Source: Pyrinomonadaceae bacterium
GTDB lineage: Bacteria; Acidobacteriota; Blastocatellia; Pyrinomonadales; Pyrinomonadaceae
Reading direction: 5' to 3'
Assembly (NCBI GenBank): GCA_013003215.1
Contig: JABDKD010000046.1
Coordinates: 1 to 33,877, forward strand
Length of the DNA: 33,877 nucleotides
A program made the translations under genes and the position numbers. This document shows positions 1 through 8,734 of this stretch, one piece after another. Each line of letters starts with the position of its first letter. Position 1 is the first letter of the stretch. Under the pieces are notes generated by a model, which made no database searches, was not told where the DNA came from, and worked only from the letters and a program-made list of their open reading frames with translations.

Positions 1-175
1 ATTGTCGGGATCCCTGGATCCGGCTGTGACGGGTGATCTGAATGACGTGGTCTTTTGCGATTTCTCCGCTAAGAGATTCGTGCAACTGGTCGCGAAGTTT
101 GGAGTCAAGGAGTTGCTGGCCAAACCCTATTGTCGATAGAACCAAAATGATCAGAAGTTTAGATAAGTACCTCAT
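1..175 (-). CDS. Secreted protein, N-terminal fragment (possibly M28-type peptidase)
   Basis: The gene runs off the left edge, so only about 58 residues are visible. The start is an ATG at 173-175 on the minus strand, preceded by a strong AAAGGAGATAATT ribosome site. The first 20 residues (MRYLSKLLIILVLSTIGFGQ) look like a signal peptide with cleavage near the GQ-Q. The mature part has a hydrophilic helix followed by HVIQITRHSRIQGSR. That resembles the N-terminal stretch of secreted M28-type aminopeptidases, which often carry a T-x-x-x-R-I-x-G-S motif before the catalytic domain. This is a weak resemblance, and no metal ligands are visible. The start lies 2 bases beyond the xylanase stop, so the two genes are probably co-transcribed and the ribosome site overlaps the xylanase stop codon. 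Confidence 0.6.
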   Translation of the reverse strand, partial: MRYLSKLLIILVLSTIGFGQQLLDSKLRDQLHESLSGEIAKDHVIQITRHSRIQGSRQ

Positions 176-177
176 AA

Positions 178-1362
178 TTATCTCCTTTTTTTATTCTTTA
201 GCCATATCAACTTCTTCAGTAGCGGCTTCGGCTTTCCTTTCCTGTCAAATACCAACGGATAGTCTGTTCTGCCCCTCATTGGCCAGTTGTTTCTCCATGA
301 ATATCCGTCATGGACACCCCAAAACGTCACACGGCTAATCGCTTCATGATTCTCTATAAACACCTCGAATAATTCTAGATAGCGTTTTTCAAATCTTTTC
401 CTGACGTTGGCAGGAAGCCCCCTCGAATAGGGATTGAGCTTCTCGCTCAGGCTCAGGTTAATACCTATATCCGCTCCGGCTTCCTCTCCCTCCGGAAATG
501 AAAGCACCGAAACGTCCAGTTCTGTAATAGCAACCGCCAGCCCTAAACTCGAGAACGCTTTGATAGACGCAGCGATTTCATTGACGTCATTCGGGTAGTC
601 AAGAGCATAGTGAGCTTGCATTCCGATTCCTTTAACCCTGATCCCTTCCTCTAATAGAGACCGAATCAATCGAACCGCACCGTTTCGTTTTGTTCGTTTG
701 AACAGATTGTAATCGTTGTAATAGAGCTCAGCGTCAGGGTCCGCAGCCGTGGCAAACTCAAAGGCTTTCGCGATGTAGTCATCACCTATTATCCGCCGCC
801 ATTTCGAATCACGCAGTGCTCCGTCTTCGTCTAAGGCCTCATTTACAACATCCCAAGAATTAATGATGCCCTTATACCGACCCATAACTGTCTTAATGTG
901 CAGCTCCATCCGCGAAAGCAAAAGTTGGCGGGACGCGGGCTTCCCATCAGGACCTACGAAAACCCAATCCGGCGTCTGCTGATGCCAAACGAGTGTGTGG
1001 CCCGTAATCGAAAGTCCTTTGTTTTTTGAGTAACTAACGAATTTATCTGAAGCCCTGAAATCGAAGCGCGCCTCTGCGGGCTGCATCACCTCCCACTTCA
1101 TCACGTTTTCCGCGGTGGAAGCATTGAAGTGCTTTTCAACAAGTGAATTGATTCGATTGTCCTGACCGTTGGTGTGTTCTTCGTTAAGAGCGACGCCAAC
1201 CAGGAACGAGTCTGCAAACTCTTTTGCAAACGAGTACTCATTTGCCATGTACGGGGAAACGGGAGGACCCGACGCACCAGCAAACCCTCCCAAAACCATG
1301 AACACAGCAAGATACGAAAGACCGCGTTTGAATCTTCGGTCAACCACAGGGAATTCCAGCAC
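178..1362 (-). CDS. Secreted endo-1,4-beta-xylanase, glycoside hydrolase family 10
   Basis: GH10 enzymes hydrolyse internal beta-1,4 bonds of xylan with retention of configuration. The 394-residue protein has a positively charged N-terminus and hydrophobic segment (about residues 11-30), consistent with export. The TIM-barrel catalytic domain fills the rest and no carbohydrate-binding module is visible. Family hallmarks are present: TAENVMKWEVMQP (83-95), GHTLVWHQQTPDW (121-133), WDVVNEA with the acid/base Glu175, YYNDYN (214-219), GIGMQAHY (245-252), ITELDV with the nucleophile Glu281, and TFWGVHDGYSW near the C-terminus. Both catalytic glutamates are intact, so it is probably active. It lies between a putative lipoprotein (upstream) and a secreted protein (downstream, 2-base gap) on the same strand. 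No other polysaccharide-degradation gene is nearby, so the natural substrate is uncertain within GH10. Confidence 0.95.
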   Translation of the reverse strand: MLEFPVVDRRFKRGLSYLAVFMVLGGFAGASGPPVSPYMANEYSFAKEFADSFLVGVALNEEHTNGQDNRINSLVEKHFNASTAENVMKWEVMQPAEARFDFRASDKFVSYSKNKGLSITGHTLVWHQQTPDWVFVGPDGKPASRQLLLSRMELHIKTVMGRYKGIINSWDVVNEALDEDGALRDSKWRRIIGDDYIAKAFEFATAADPDAELYYNDYNLFKRTKRNGAVRLIRSLLEEGIRVKGIGMQAHYALDYPNDVNEIAASIKAFSSLGLAVAITELDVSVLSFPEGEEAGADIGINLSLSEKLNPYSRGLPANVRKRFEKRYLELFEVFIENHEAISRVTFWGVHDGYSWRNNWPMRGRTDYPLVFDRKGKPKPLLKKLIWLKNKKRR

Positions 1363-1368
1363 TTGCTA

Positions 1369-2019
1369 CTACTGTTTGGCCATTGTCATCGAATAAAGAA
1401 TCGCGTTGTAGATCTCCTTATTCTTGTCGAAATTACTGCTCTTTGTTGAGACCATTACATTGACCATCTGTGTCTGGTCATTATATTTGCGATAACCGAT
1501 GAACTGGTGTCTACGGGGATCACCGGCATCTTCCTGCTTGGCTTCGACAAACTCCACACCCTTTACGCCATCGAGCATGGTCCACTGAACTTTTTCATTA
1601 CCGCCGTCTTTAGCCTTGGCAACTTGCTGGTCATAAGTCCCTTTCAGGCTGATCGCCTGCGTTTGCTCATTGAAATTAGGAAGAGAGGAGAGCGTCACTA
1701 TGAGAAATCCTTTTGCCGGCGATCCATATTGGAACGAGTTCTTTGACACCGACATTTTGGGCCAGCCCTTCGGCAGCTTAAATGTAATCCCCTGGTCTTC
1801 CCAAACCGCCTTGTCGCCGTCGAGGAGGCCTTCCATATCAGATGTCAACTCGGCGGCTTTCACATCCTCATCACTCGAATCGCCCGTAGTGTCTCCCGAA
1901 TCCGTGGTTGTCGTATCACCCGAGTCACCATCATCTCCCGTGATTCCCTGAAGGCGTTCACCCAGTCCGCAAAACCCAAGTGCAAAAAATAGTATTCCCA
2001 AGGCCAGTAACGATTTCAT
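1369..2019 (-). CDS. Putative lipoprotein with acidic Thr/Ser/Asp-rich linker
   Basis: A 216-residue protein I cannot assign to a named family. The first 17 residues form a hydrophobic signal ending in LGFC, a plausible lipobox with Cys17 as the lipidated residue. Residues about 25-55 are a low-complexity linker of Gly, Asp, Ser and Thr repeats, which would hold the folded part away from the membrane. The C-terminal domain (about 70-216) starts with WEDQGITFKLPKGWPK. That style of opening is seen in small lipoprotein domains of the PsbP/DcrB/LpqN type; this is only a resemblance. The start is supported by AAAAGGAG seven bases upstream of the ATG. The gene ends 6 bases before the xylanase start, so the two are likely one transcript. 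Confidence 0.75.
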   Translation of the reverse strand: MKSLLALGILFFALGFCGLGERLQGITGDDGDSGDTTTTDSGDTTGDSSDEDVKAAELTSDMEGLLDGDKAVWEDQGITFKLPKGWPKMSVSKNSFQYGSPAKGFLIVTLSSLPNFNEQTQAISLKGTYDQQVAKAKDGGNEKVQWTMLDGVKGVEFVEAKQEDAGDPRRHQFIGYRKYNDQTQMVNVMVSTKSSNFDKNKEIYNAILYSMTMAKQ

Positions 2020-2426
2020 ATCAAGCTCCTTTTACGCGAATTGTTTTTATCGGCTTTATTCTTACTTCGAATCAAATAAATTGCAATCAACCCACATTTC
2101 TCACAAGGGCGAAACAGAATGTGCAAATTAGTGACATGAGAAAGCTCACGGTTAACCTCCGAAACCTATACTGTTCCTGAAGGTATCCTAGAAAAATCCG
2201 GCTTCGGATTCTCGTCCGATACTCTGGAACTATTGAGTTACTATGGTTCACGAGTTTCAGACGAGACCCCTATGCCGCCGTATTCCAATCATCCCCTTCC
2301 CTTGTGAGAATTGCCGGTTTATTGTCTTTTTTCCGTTTCACGGTAATAATATCCGCAAGCTTATATATCGAAACGGTTTGAGCAACCACCGTTTTTGCTG
2401 AATTCACACTATTCCGGGAGAAATTG
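2020..2426. other. Intergenic region between divergent transcripts
   Basis: About 400 bases separate the divergent lipoprotein gene and pntAA. I see no convincing gene here. It should hold promoters in both directions. The only structured element I noticed is a 6-bp perfect hairpin at 2195-2210 (AATCCG/CGGATT) with a T-run only on the minus-strand reading. No minus-strand gene lies upstream of it, so I do not call it a terminator. Confidence 0.4.
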
Positions 2427-3557
2427 ATGCTAATTGGTGTCGTAAAAGAGTCGGAACCGAATGAGCAGCGCGCGGCCCTGGTTCCCACAGATGTTAAAAA
2501 GCTGACCAAGGCGGGGCTTGAGGTGATTTTTGAGGGAGGAGTCGGAAAGACAGCCGGCTTTTCCGATGAGAATTACGAAGAAGCGGGCGCAAAAAGTTCG
2601 TCCCGCGAGGAATTACTCACCAATGCGGATATCGTGCTGCGAGTCAGAAAACCTCCGCAAGAAGAAGTTCCTAAACTAAAGAAAGGCGCGATCCACATAA
2701 GCTTTCTCGATCCATTCAATGAAACCGGGCTAATCGGTTCTTTCGGCGAACAAAAGGTGACAGCAATAAGCATGGAGATGATTCCTCGGACGACCCGTGC
2801 CCAGAAAATGGACGCGTTGAGTTCCCAGGCGAACCTCGCCGGATACGTGATGGTCGTACTTGCCGCGGATCAACTCCCAAGGGTGATGCCGATGATGATG
2901 ACGCCGGCAGGCACACTCAAGCCCGCAACGGTTTTTATTATCGGGGTTGGCGTTGCCGGTCTTCAGGCGATCGCCACGGCGAAACGTCTGGGTGCGAGAG
3001 TGACAGCATTCGACACACGAGAAGAAACGATCGAGCAGGTCAAATCACTCGGCGCAAAGTTTCTCGAGATCGACCTGGGTGAAACGGCCTCAACAAAAGA
3101 CGGGTATGCTGTCGAACTCACTCCGGAGCAGATAGATATCCAAAAACAAGCACAAAAAGACCAGATCGCGAAGTCGGACATCGTCATTACGACGGCAGCG
3201 GTATTTGGCCGCAAGCCTCCTATGATCGTTCCCAGCGACGCGGTCGCCGGCATGCAGGCAGGTAGCATCGTTGTCGATATGGCAGCTGAGGCAGGTGGTA
3301 ACGTTGAGTGCTCACAACCGGGTGAAGTAGTTGACTACAAAGGGGTTTCCGTAATCGGAACAGGCAATTGGCCGTGTTTAGTCGCAAAAGACGCGAGCGT
3401 CATGTACTCCGCAAATCTCTACAACCTTCTCGACGAGTTCATCGATGAAGAAACAAAAGAGTTCGCCCTCGACCTCGAGGACGAAATACTCAGCGGCTGC
3501 GTCATTACCCACGATGGCGAGATCAAAAATGAAATGGTAAGGAAGGCATCGGCCTAG
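2427..3557 (+). CDS. pntAA: NAD(P) transhydrogenase subunit alpha part 1 (NAD(H)-binding dI)
   Basis: This is the soluble NAD(H)-binding component of the proton-translocating transhydrogenase, which uses the proton gradient to drive hydride transfer from NADH to NADP+. The N-terminus (IGVVKESEPNEQRAALVP) is typical of the PntA/alanine dehydrogenase fold. The Rossmann motif GVGVAGLQAIATAKRLG (about 173-189) is followed by the NAD-ribose-binding Asp in TAFDTR (about 196). A TTG at 2424 directly precedes the ATG at 2427. I chose the ATG because GGGAG lies 6 bases before it. At 376 residues it is the short form lacking the membrane segments, which are encoded by the next gene 8 bases downstream. 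It is the first gene of a three-gene operon. Confidence 0.96.
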   Translation: MLIGVVKESEPNEQRAALVPTDVKKLTKAGLEVIFEGGVGKTAGFSDENYEEAGAKSSSREELLTNADIVLRVRKPPQEEVPKLKKGAIHISFLDPFNETGLIGSFGEQKVTAISMEMIPRTTRAQKMDALSSQANLAGYVMVVLAADQLPRVMPMMMTPAGTLKPATVFIIGVGVAGLQAIATAKRLGARVTAFDTREETIEQVKSLGAKFLEIDLGETASTKDGYAVELTPEQIDIQKQAQKDQIAKSDIVITTAAVFGRKPPMIVPSDAVAGMQAGSIVVDMAAEAGGNVECSQPGEVVDYKGVSVIGTGNWPCLVAKDASVMYSANLYNLLDEFIDEETKEFALDLEDEILSGCVITHDGEIKNEMVRKASA

Positions 3558-3565
3558 GAGAACAC

Positions 3566-3865
3566 ATGGAAATCGTCTATCCCGCGTTTATTCTTATACT
3601 TGCGATCTTTCTTGGATTCGAACTCATCAGCAAAGTACCGGCGACTCTCCACACGCCCTTGATGTCAGGTTCGAATGCTATTTCCGGCATAACGTTAATC
3701 GGAGCGCTAACTGCCGCAGGCGCCGGCGGTGAAACCCTAGCCACGATCCTCGGAGCAATGGCTGTAGGATTCGCGACCATCAATGTCGTCGGCGGATATC
3801 TTGTGACAGACCGCATGCTGGGCATGTTCCACAAGAAAGAAAAGGGGGCGGCGAACAATGAATAA
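3566..3865 (+). CDS. pntAB: NAD(P) transhydrogenase subunit alpha part 2 (membrane)
   Basis: A 99-residue integral membrane subunit carrying the dII helices that single-chain PntA proteins have at their C-terminus. About three hydrophobic helices are visible (roughly residues 5-22, 36-55 and 60-80). The segment LISKVPATLHTPLMSGSNAISG is highly characteristic of this subunit. The ribosome site TAGGAGAAC lies just before the ATG. The 3' end overlaps pntB by 8 bases (ATGAATAA), so translation of the two membrane subunits is probably coupled. The split of alpha into PntAA and PntAB is common outside Enterobacteria. Confidence 0.95.
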   Translation: MEIVYPAFILILAIFLGFELISKVPATLHTPLMSGSNAISGITLIGALTAAGAGGETLATILGAMAVGFATINVVGGYLVTDRMLGMFHKKEKGAANNE

Positions 3866-5222
3866 CGCACTTATTGCGAATTTTGCGTATATCGTTTCCG
3901 CCGTACTCTTTATCTACGGTCTGAAAGAACTCGGTTCGCCCGCGACTGCGCGGCGGGGCAACATCATCTCTTCAATTGGAATGATGCTCGCGGTGATCGT
4001 TACGCTCATCGCGCAGGGGATCGTTGATTACAAATGGATCGCGGTCGGCGTTGTAGTCGGTGCTTTGATCGGTGTTCTTGCGGCGCGGATGGTTGCGATG
4101 ACAGCGATGCCGGAGATGGTCGCTTTATTCAATGGATTCGGAGGATTGGCGAGTCTGTTGGTTGGATGGGCTGCGCTCTACGCTGCCGGGATAACAACAT
4201 TCACGATCGTAACTGTTGTGCTTTCAGTACTTATCGGAGGGGTAACATTCACCGGAAGTACGATCGCATGGGCCAAGTTGAATGAACGGATTACGGGAAA
4301 ACCGATTCTCTTTCCGGGGCAGAGCATCCTGAACGCTCTGATCATGGCGGCCATCATCGCCTGTGCCGTCCTGTTCGCGATGGAGCCCGCAAACGTCAAT
4401 TATCTCTATGCGATCATCGGTTTGTCATTCGTTTTTGGCATTATGTTCGTGATCCCGATCGGCGGCGGCGATATGCCCGTCGTGATCTCGCTTTTGAACA
4501 GCTATTCCGGTCTGGCCGCCTGTGCCGCCGGCTTTGCGATCAACAACCTCCTTCTTATTGTTGCCGGTGCACTGGTCGGCGCAAGTGGAATTATCCTCAC
4601 CAGCATCATGTGTAAGGCGATGAACCGTTCGCTTTCCAATGTCTTGTTTAGCGGATTTGGTTCGACAAAACAGATCGAATCCGGCGAGACGGGCGAGGTC
4701 AAACCGATTACGGCGGACGACGCGTATTACATCCTCGAGGCCGCCTCAAATGTGCTCATAGTTCCGGGTTACGGAATGGCGGTCGCACAGGCGCAGCACG
4801 TGACAAAGGAGCTACAGGAACTGCTTGAAAAGAATGGTTGCGAAGTCACCTATGGAGTACACCCGGTTGCAGGCCGCATGCCGGGACACATGAATGTCCT
4901 GCTCGCAGAGGCTGATGTTTCGTACGATGTCCTTATGGAAATGGACGAGGTCAATCCGCGCATGGAGTCTTATGATGTTGCGATCGTTATCGGCGCGAAC
5001 GATGTTGTGAATCCTTCCGCGCGTGAAGATGAGGGCAGCGCAATTTATGGCATGCCGGTTATCAATGTCGATTTCGCCAAGACAGTATTCGTTTTGAAGC
5101 GTTCGATGGCTGCCGGTTTCGCGGGGCTCCAGAATCCACTTTTCTTCCGGCCCAATACTAGAATGCTGTTTGGAGACGCCAAAGAGTCGATCGGTGCCCT
5201 GGTGAGGGAGTTTGGAGACTAG
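3858..5222 (+). CDS. pntB: NAD(P) transhydrogenase subunit beta
   Basis: A 454-residue subunit with membrane domain dII (about residues 1-260, roughly nine hydrophobic helices) and the NADP(H)-binding domain dIII (about 280-454). Diagnostic dIII motifs are VPGYGMAVAQAQH, YGVHPVAGRMPGHMNVLLAE, IGANDVVNPSA and GMPVINVDFAKTVFVLKRSM. With the two preceding genes it forms a complete proton-pumping transhydrogenase that supplies NADPH for biosynthesis and redox defence. The start overlaps the end of pntAB by 8 bases. A three-unit heptamer repeat begins 2 bases after the stop, and the nearest good terminator is about 280 bases downstream. Confidence 0.97.
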   Translation: MNNALIANFAYIVSAVLFIYGLKELGSPATARRGNIISSIGMMLAVIVTLIAQGIVDYKWIAVGVVVGALIGVLAARMVAMTAMPEMVALFNGFGGLASLLVGWAALYAAGITTFTIVTVVLSVLIGGVTFTGSTIAWAKLNERITGKPILFPGQSILNALIMAAIIACAVLFAMEPANVNYLYAIIGLSFVFGIMFVIPIGGGDMPVVISLLNSYSGLAACAAGFAINNLLLIVAGALVGASGIILTSIMCKAMNRSLSNVLFSGFGSTKQIESGETGEVKPITADDAYYILEAASNVLIVPGYGMAVAQAQHVTKELQELLEKNGCEVTYGVHPVAGRMPGHMNVLLAEADVSYDVLMEMDEVNPRMESYDVAIVIGANDVVNPSAREDEGSAIYGMPVINVDFAKTVFVLKRSMAAGFAGLQNPLFFRPNTRMLFGDAKESIGALVREFGD

Positions 5223-5223
5223 A

Positions 5224-5244
5224 CTCAGGCCTCAGTTCTCAGTC
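5224..5244 (+). repeat. Three-unit heptamer tandem repeat (CTCAGNN)
   Basis: Three adjacent 7-nt units, CTCAGGC, CTCAGTT and CTCAGTC, begin 2 bases after the pntB stop codon. A two-unit relative (CTCAGGC, CTCAGCA) occurs at 12607-12620. It shares its 7-nt period with other intergenic arrays in this window. Confidence 0.6.
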
Positions 5245-5632
5245 CACTCCAAAAAAAGATGACCCTTTCCCCGAACGCTTGTCGCCTACTATTATGAACC
5301 GCGAAATTATTTGACAGATACGATCCAGAACGAACAGGAGTCACTGCCTGGGAACACAGCTCCCGCAGGTAGATTACTGTTGCTGATTCTGACGACGCCA
5401 GCTAGCTCGGCAACTTCACTCCTGGGATCTATTTGAAGAATATAAGTGGTCCCCTGTCTTCAGACTTGGCAACATTTTGAGATAAGTAAACCCCTTAAAA
5501 CGAGCCGTCTGCTTTCTGAGTTTGCAGACGGCTCCCCTTCTTTTTGCTTTTATCTTTTAAACATAAACCCGTGCCCATCGGTCTTTTCCCTCGTCTCTTT
5601 TTGCCCGTCTCTGTTATTCTTTAACAAATCTG
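5245..5632. other. Long intergenic region between pntB and the antiporter gene
   Basis: No coding region is convincing here. A degenerate palindromic stretch occurs at about 5347-5371 (CCTG, GGGA, loop, TCCC, G, CAGG), and a strong terminator-like hairpin lies at 5502-5534. The antiporter start at 5633 has no clear Shine-Dalgarno sequence. Confidence 0.4.
5502..5550 (+). terminator. Intrinsic terminator-like hairpin downstream of pntB
   Basis: A perfect 11-bp stem (GAGCCGTCTGC at 5502-5512 with GCAGACGGCTC at 5524-5534) has an 11-nt loop and is followed by CCCTTCTTTTTGCTTTT. It lies 280 bases after pntB and about 100 bases before the antiporter gene. It therefore probably ends the pnt transcript, although attenuation of the antiporter gene is possible. 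Confidence 0.75.
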
Positions 5633-7657
5633 ATGCATACCTCTGAGATATTTCTAGAACTGCTGCTCATTTTTTTGTTCTCCGTTCCGGTGGCATTTAT
5701 CTGTGTGCGTCTAAAACTTCCGGTACTTGTCGGATTCATGCTCACCGGCATCCTCATCGGGCCTTTTGGATTGGGATTGATCAAGGAATTAGAGGCAATC
5801 GAACTCCTTGCAGAGATCGGAGTGATGCTACTTCTCTTTACGATCGGTATCGAGTTTTCATTAAAGCGTTTAGCGACGATGAAAACGCTCGTGATCGTTG
5901 GGGGAGGCCTTCAGGTATTCCTGACAATCGGAATAACCGCACTTATAGCTACCGGATTTGGGCGAAGTTTTGGCCAGTCTATTTATTTCGGCTTCCTCGT
6001 GGCTCTTTCTTCAACTGCAATTGTTCTAAAGACTTACGCAGACCGGCGAGAGATCGACAGTCCCCACGGAAGGGCCGGCGTTGGAATCCTGCTTTTTCAG
6101 GATATAAGTATCGTCTTTATGATGCTGGCGATTCCTCTGTTGGTCGGCACCGATTCGAACTCACCAACTGATGTTGCGATAAAGCTGGGTTCGTCATTGC
6201 TTGCGCTGGTAATGATCGTTCTTGCTGCGAGGTTTCTTATACCCAACATTCTCGAGCTGGTAGTTAATCTACGTAGCCCGGAGGTCCTTCTGCTCGCGGC
6301 GGCCCTCATAAGCTTTGGGACGGCCTGGATTTCTCAGCAATTCGGTCTATCGCTTGCGTTGGGAGCCTTCATCGCCGGTGTGATTCTCTCGGAAAGTGAG
6401 TACTCATATCAAATCAATGCGGAGATACTCCCGTTTAGGGACATCTTTAACAGTATATTCTTTGTGTCGATCGGCCTCCTGCTTTCTGTATCATCGCTTA
6501 TCGAAAATCTGCCGACCGTCCTCTTTTGGGTTGGTTCATTAATCATACTGAAAATTCTCATCGTGTGGGCAACCGTTAAGGTGATCGGCTATCCACACCG
6601 AATCGCCGCGATGACGGCACTCGGACTGGCGCAGATCGGTGAGTTCTCCTTTGTTTTGGCAAAGGCAGGAAAAGGTACCGCTCTCCTACCTGAGGTCGAT
6701 TACCAGGTTTTTCTGGCCGCTTCGATCATTTCTATGTTCGTCACACCCTTTCTGATCGCCATCGCCCCACGATTTGGAGACCTGCTTCAGAAGCTCTTTT
6801 CGGACGGTTCCAAAGAGTTTGGGGATGAGACCGAAGAAATCCACGTAACCGCTAGTGGAGAGCTTATAAATCATGTGATCATTGCGGGTTACGGTCTAGC
6901 TGGACGAAGCCTGGCGCGGGTCCTGAATACTGTTCACGTTCCCTACACCATTCTGGAGCTCAACGCTGAGGTAATACGACGCGCTAAGAAAAAAGGAGAA
7001 AAGATCAACTTTGGTGATGTAACGCGCCAGGAAATCCTTAAACACGTAAGAATTGAAGATGCTAACGCATTGGTCCTGGCGATTTCAGACCCGCAGGCAC
7101 AAAGAACTGCAGTTCAGCAGGCACGGAAACTGAGCGAGGATATTTACATCATTGTCAGAACAAGGTTCGAAGCTGACATTGCTGAACTTGTTGCTCTTGG
7201 TGCTAATCATGTTGTGACCGAGGAGTTCGAAACAAGTATCGAGATCTTTAGCCTTGTTCTTCACAAGTATGGTGTTGCTTCAAATGTCATTCAGAAACAA
7301 ATCTCTCGTGTCCGGCGGGGCGCGTATCAAATACTAAGATCGCCGAGTCTTCCCGCGGACACAGGAATCTCAGATCTTGATTCTGCGCTCAGTGCTGCCG
7401 CAACTGACACGGTAAGGATCAGAAAGAATTCACCGGTGGTCGGTCAAACACTGGCGGAACTGGATATTCGCGGCAAAACAGGTGTTTCCATAATCGCGGT
7501 AATTCAGAACGGAGAAACGATAGTAAGTCCGGGGGGAGACTTCGAGCTCAAAAGGAATGATGTCCTTGCCTTACTGGGTGAGTCCGAAAAAGTGGACGTA
7601 GCGATCAAGATATTACGCCCGCCAAAAAAGAAAAAGGTAAGAATAAAGCCCGAATAA
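5633..7657 (+). CDS. CPA2-family monovalent cation:proton antiporter with RCK domains (KefB/C-like)
   Basis: A 674-residue inner-membrane antiporter that exchanges K+ or Na+ for protons. Residues 1-385 are about twelve membrane helices of the Na+/H+ exchanger fold, with family motifs such as VGFMLTGILIGPFGLG, IGVMLLLFTIGIEFSL and ALSSTAIVLKT. Residues about 413-535 are an RCK-N (TrkA-N) domain with the nucleotide-binding glycines in AGYGLAGRS (Gly419, Gly421, Gly424). Residues about 580-665 are an RCK-C (TrkA-C) domain (NSPVVGQTLAELDIR). The C-terminus is a very basic KKKKKVRIK tail. The Kef/YbaL type is more likely than a pure Na+ exporter because of the full RCK module, but the ion cannot be decided from sequence. 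The start has no clear ribosome site. The 3' end converges on the peptidase gene, with 7 bases between stops. Confidence 0.93.
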   Translation: MHTSEIFLELLLIFLFSVPVAFICVRLKLPVLVGFMLTGILIGPFGLGLIKELEAIELLAEIGVMLLLFTIGIEFSLKRLATMKTLVIVGGGLQVFLTIGITALIATGFGRSFGQSIYFGFLVALSSTAIVLKTYADRREIDSPHGRAGVGILLFQDISIVFMMLAIPLLVGTDSNSPTDVAIKLGSSLLALVMIVLAARFLIPNILELVVNLRSPEVLLLAAALISFGTAWISQQFGLSLALGAFIAGVILSESEYSYQINAEILPFRDIFNSIFFVSIGLLLSVSSLIENLPTVLFWVGSLIILKILIVWATVKVIGYPHRIAAMTALGLAQIGEFSFVLAKAGKGTALLPEVDYQVFLAASIISMFVTPFLIAIAPRFGDLLQKLFSDGSKEFGDETEEIHVTASGELINHVIIAGYGLAGRSLARVLNTVHVPYTILELNAEVIRRAKKKGEKINFGDVTRQEILKHVRIEDANALVLAISDPQAQRTAVQQARKLSEDIYIIVRTRFEADIAELVALGANHVVTEEFETSIEIFSLVLHKYGVASNVIQKQISRVRRGAYQILRSPSLPADTGISDLDSALSAAATDTVRIRKNSPVVGQTLAELDIRGKTGVSIIAVIQNGETIVSPGGDFELKRNDVLALLGESEKVDVAIKILRPPKKKKVRIKPE

Positions 7658-7664
7658 GTACTGT

Positions 7665-8507
7665 TTAGCGACGTCGAGGAATTACCTTTCGATTGGCGAG
7701 ATCATATCTGTCGCCGCGACGGAGAAAATAGAAGGGTGCCTTAGGAACAGTCTTAAGCGAAGTCCCTTCGCGTGACCAGAACGTCCCGTCATATACAACC
7801 ACATAATTTTCACCAACTACCTCAAACTCGTTTTTCTTTACGATGATCGCGGTATTCTCGTCAATTCCTAAACCGAGAAGCTCAGGACGCTCTTTTAGAA
7901 TATCGAACATATCGAATTGGCGGTTGCGCGCGATTACGTGCTGATCGATCGCGACGTTCTTGATATACCCGAACCCATTCTTGTGATCCCCGGACATGAT
8001 CTGATTGTTCCTGGTGTCACCGCGGGCGAGAAATGATCCCTGAATCGTGGCCCCGGCTGAAGACCCGCCGACAACCCCTCCCCTTTCCAAAACTTCACGA
8101 AAGGCTTCCTCGGCTTTCGTTCCGGAGTACGCATCGACAAGCCGCCATTGCCTCCCGCCCCCAAACCAAACCGCGGTCGCCTCTTTCAGAGGCTTGATAA
8201 ACTCTTCCGAGTTAGCCGTTTTGCGGTCTCTCGTGTGCAGCAGCGTAACGTTCCTCGCACCGTACTTTTTGAAAATCTCGAGGGATCGCTCGCCGAAATT
8301 ATCCCCACCCGCGGCCGTTGGTACTACAACGATTTTCCCGTCATCACAACCCGCGAGCTCGATGAATTTTTGAGCGATGTCGTCCTGCATGCGTCCACCG
8401 CCGTGAACAATCAGTGTGCCTTTATCGGGACCGGTTGTTGTCTGTGGCAACGCCGACGGGGCACCAAGCAGGAAAGCAATGAAAAGGAATGCGATTCTGA
8501 CGATCAT
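7665..8507 (-). CDS. Secreted cyanophycinase-like peptidase (family S51)
   Basis: A 280-residue protein with a clear signal peptide (about residues 1-21), so it acts outside the cytoplasm. The S51 fold is recognisable: GGGRM, VVPTAA, AVWFGGGRQWRL, the nucleophile elbow GGSSAGA with Ser150, the conserved AIDQH with His190, and GLGIDENTAIIV (211-222). Cyanophycinases are serine exopeptidases that release beta-Asp-Arg dipeptides from cyanophycin. No cyanophycin synthetase is visible nearby, so this is likely a scavenging or general isoaspartyl peptidase rather than part of a storage-polymer system. The start is supported by TTGGAG eight bases upstream. It converges with the antiporter gene. Confidence 0.92.
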   Translation of the reverse strand: MIVRIAFLFIAFLLGAPSALPQTTTGPDKGTLIVHGGGRMQDDIAQKFIELAGCDDGKIVVVPTAAGGDNFGERSLEIFKKYGARNVTLLHTRDRKTANSEEFIKPLKEATAVWFGGGRQWRLVDAYSGTKAEEAFREVLERGGVVGGSSAGATIQGSFLARGDTRNNQIMSGDHKNGFGYIKNVAIDQHVIARNRQFDMFDILKERPELLGLGIDENTAIIVKKNEFEVVGENYVVVYDGTFWSREGTSLKTVPKAPFYFLRRGDRYDLANRKVIPRRR

Positions 8508-8734
8508 AAGTCAACTCCAATTTAGAAAACTGATTCTGATACGCATTTGCTGCCGAACGGTTCATGTTTCTGCGAGATTCTCCGCTGCGACCCACATGCG
8601 ATGTGACTTCGGCCCGGTCAACCTGCCCGAACCATGCAGCGCGAATCCTCCGTCAAGATGCAAGTGACCTGCGCGAGCATCGTTCCAGATATACACAGTC
8701 TTCCCGCTTGAAGTTTTCAAACTAAGGAGTTTTT

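Noticed and set aside
2195-2210. Hairpin with T-run on minus strand as a terminator
   Set aside because: No minus-strand gene lies upstream of it and the stem is only 6 bp.
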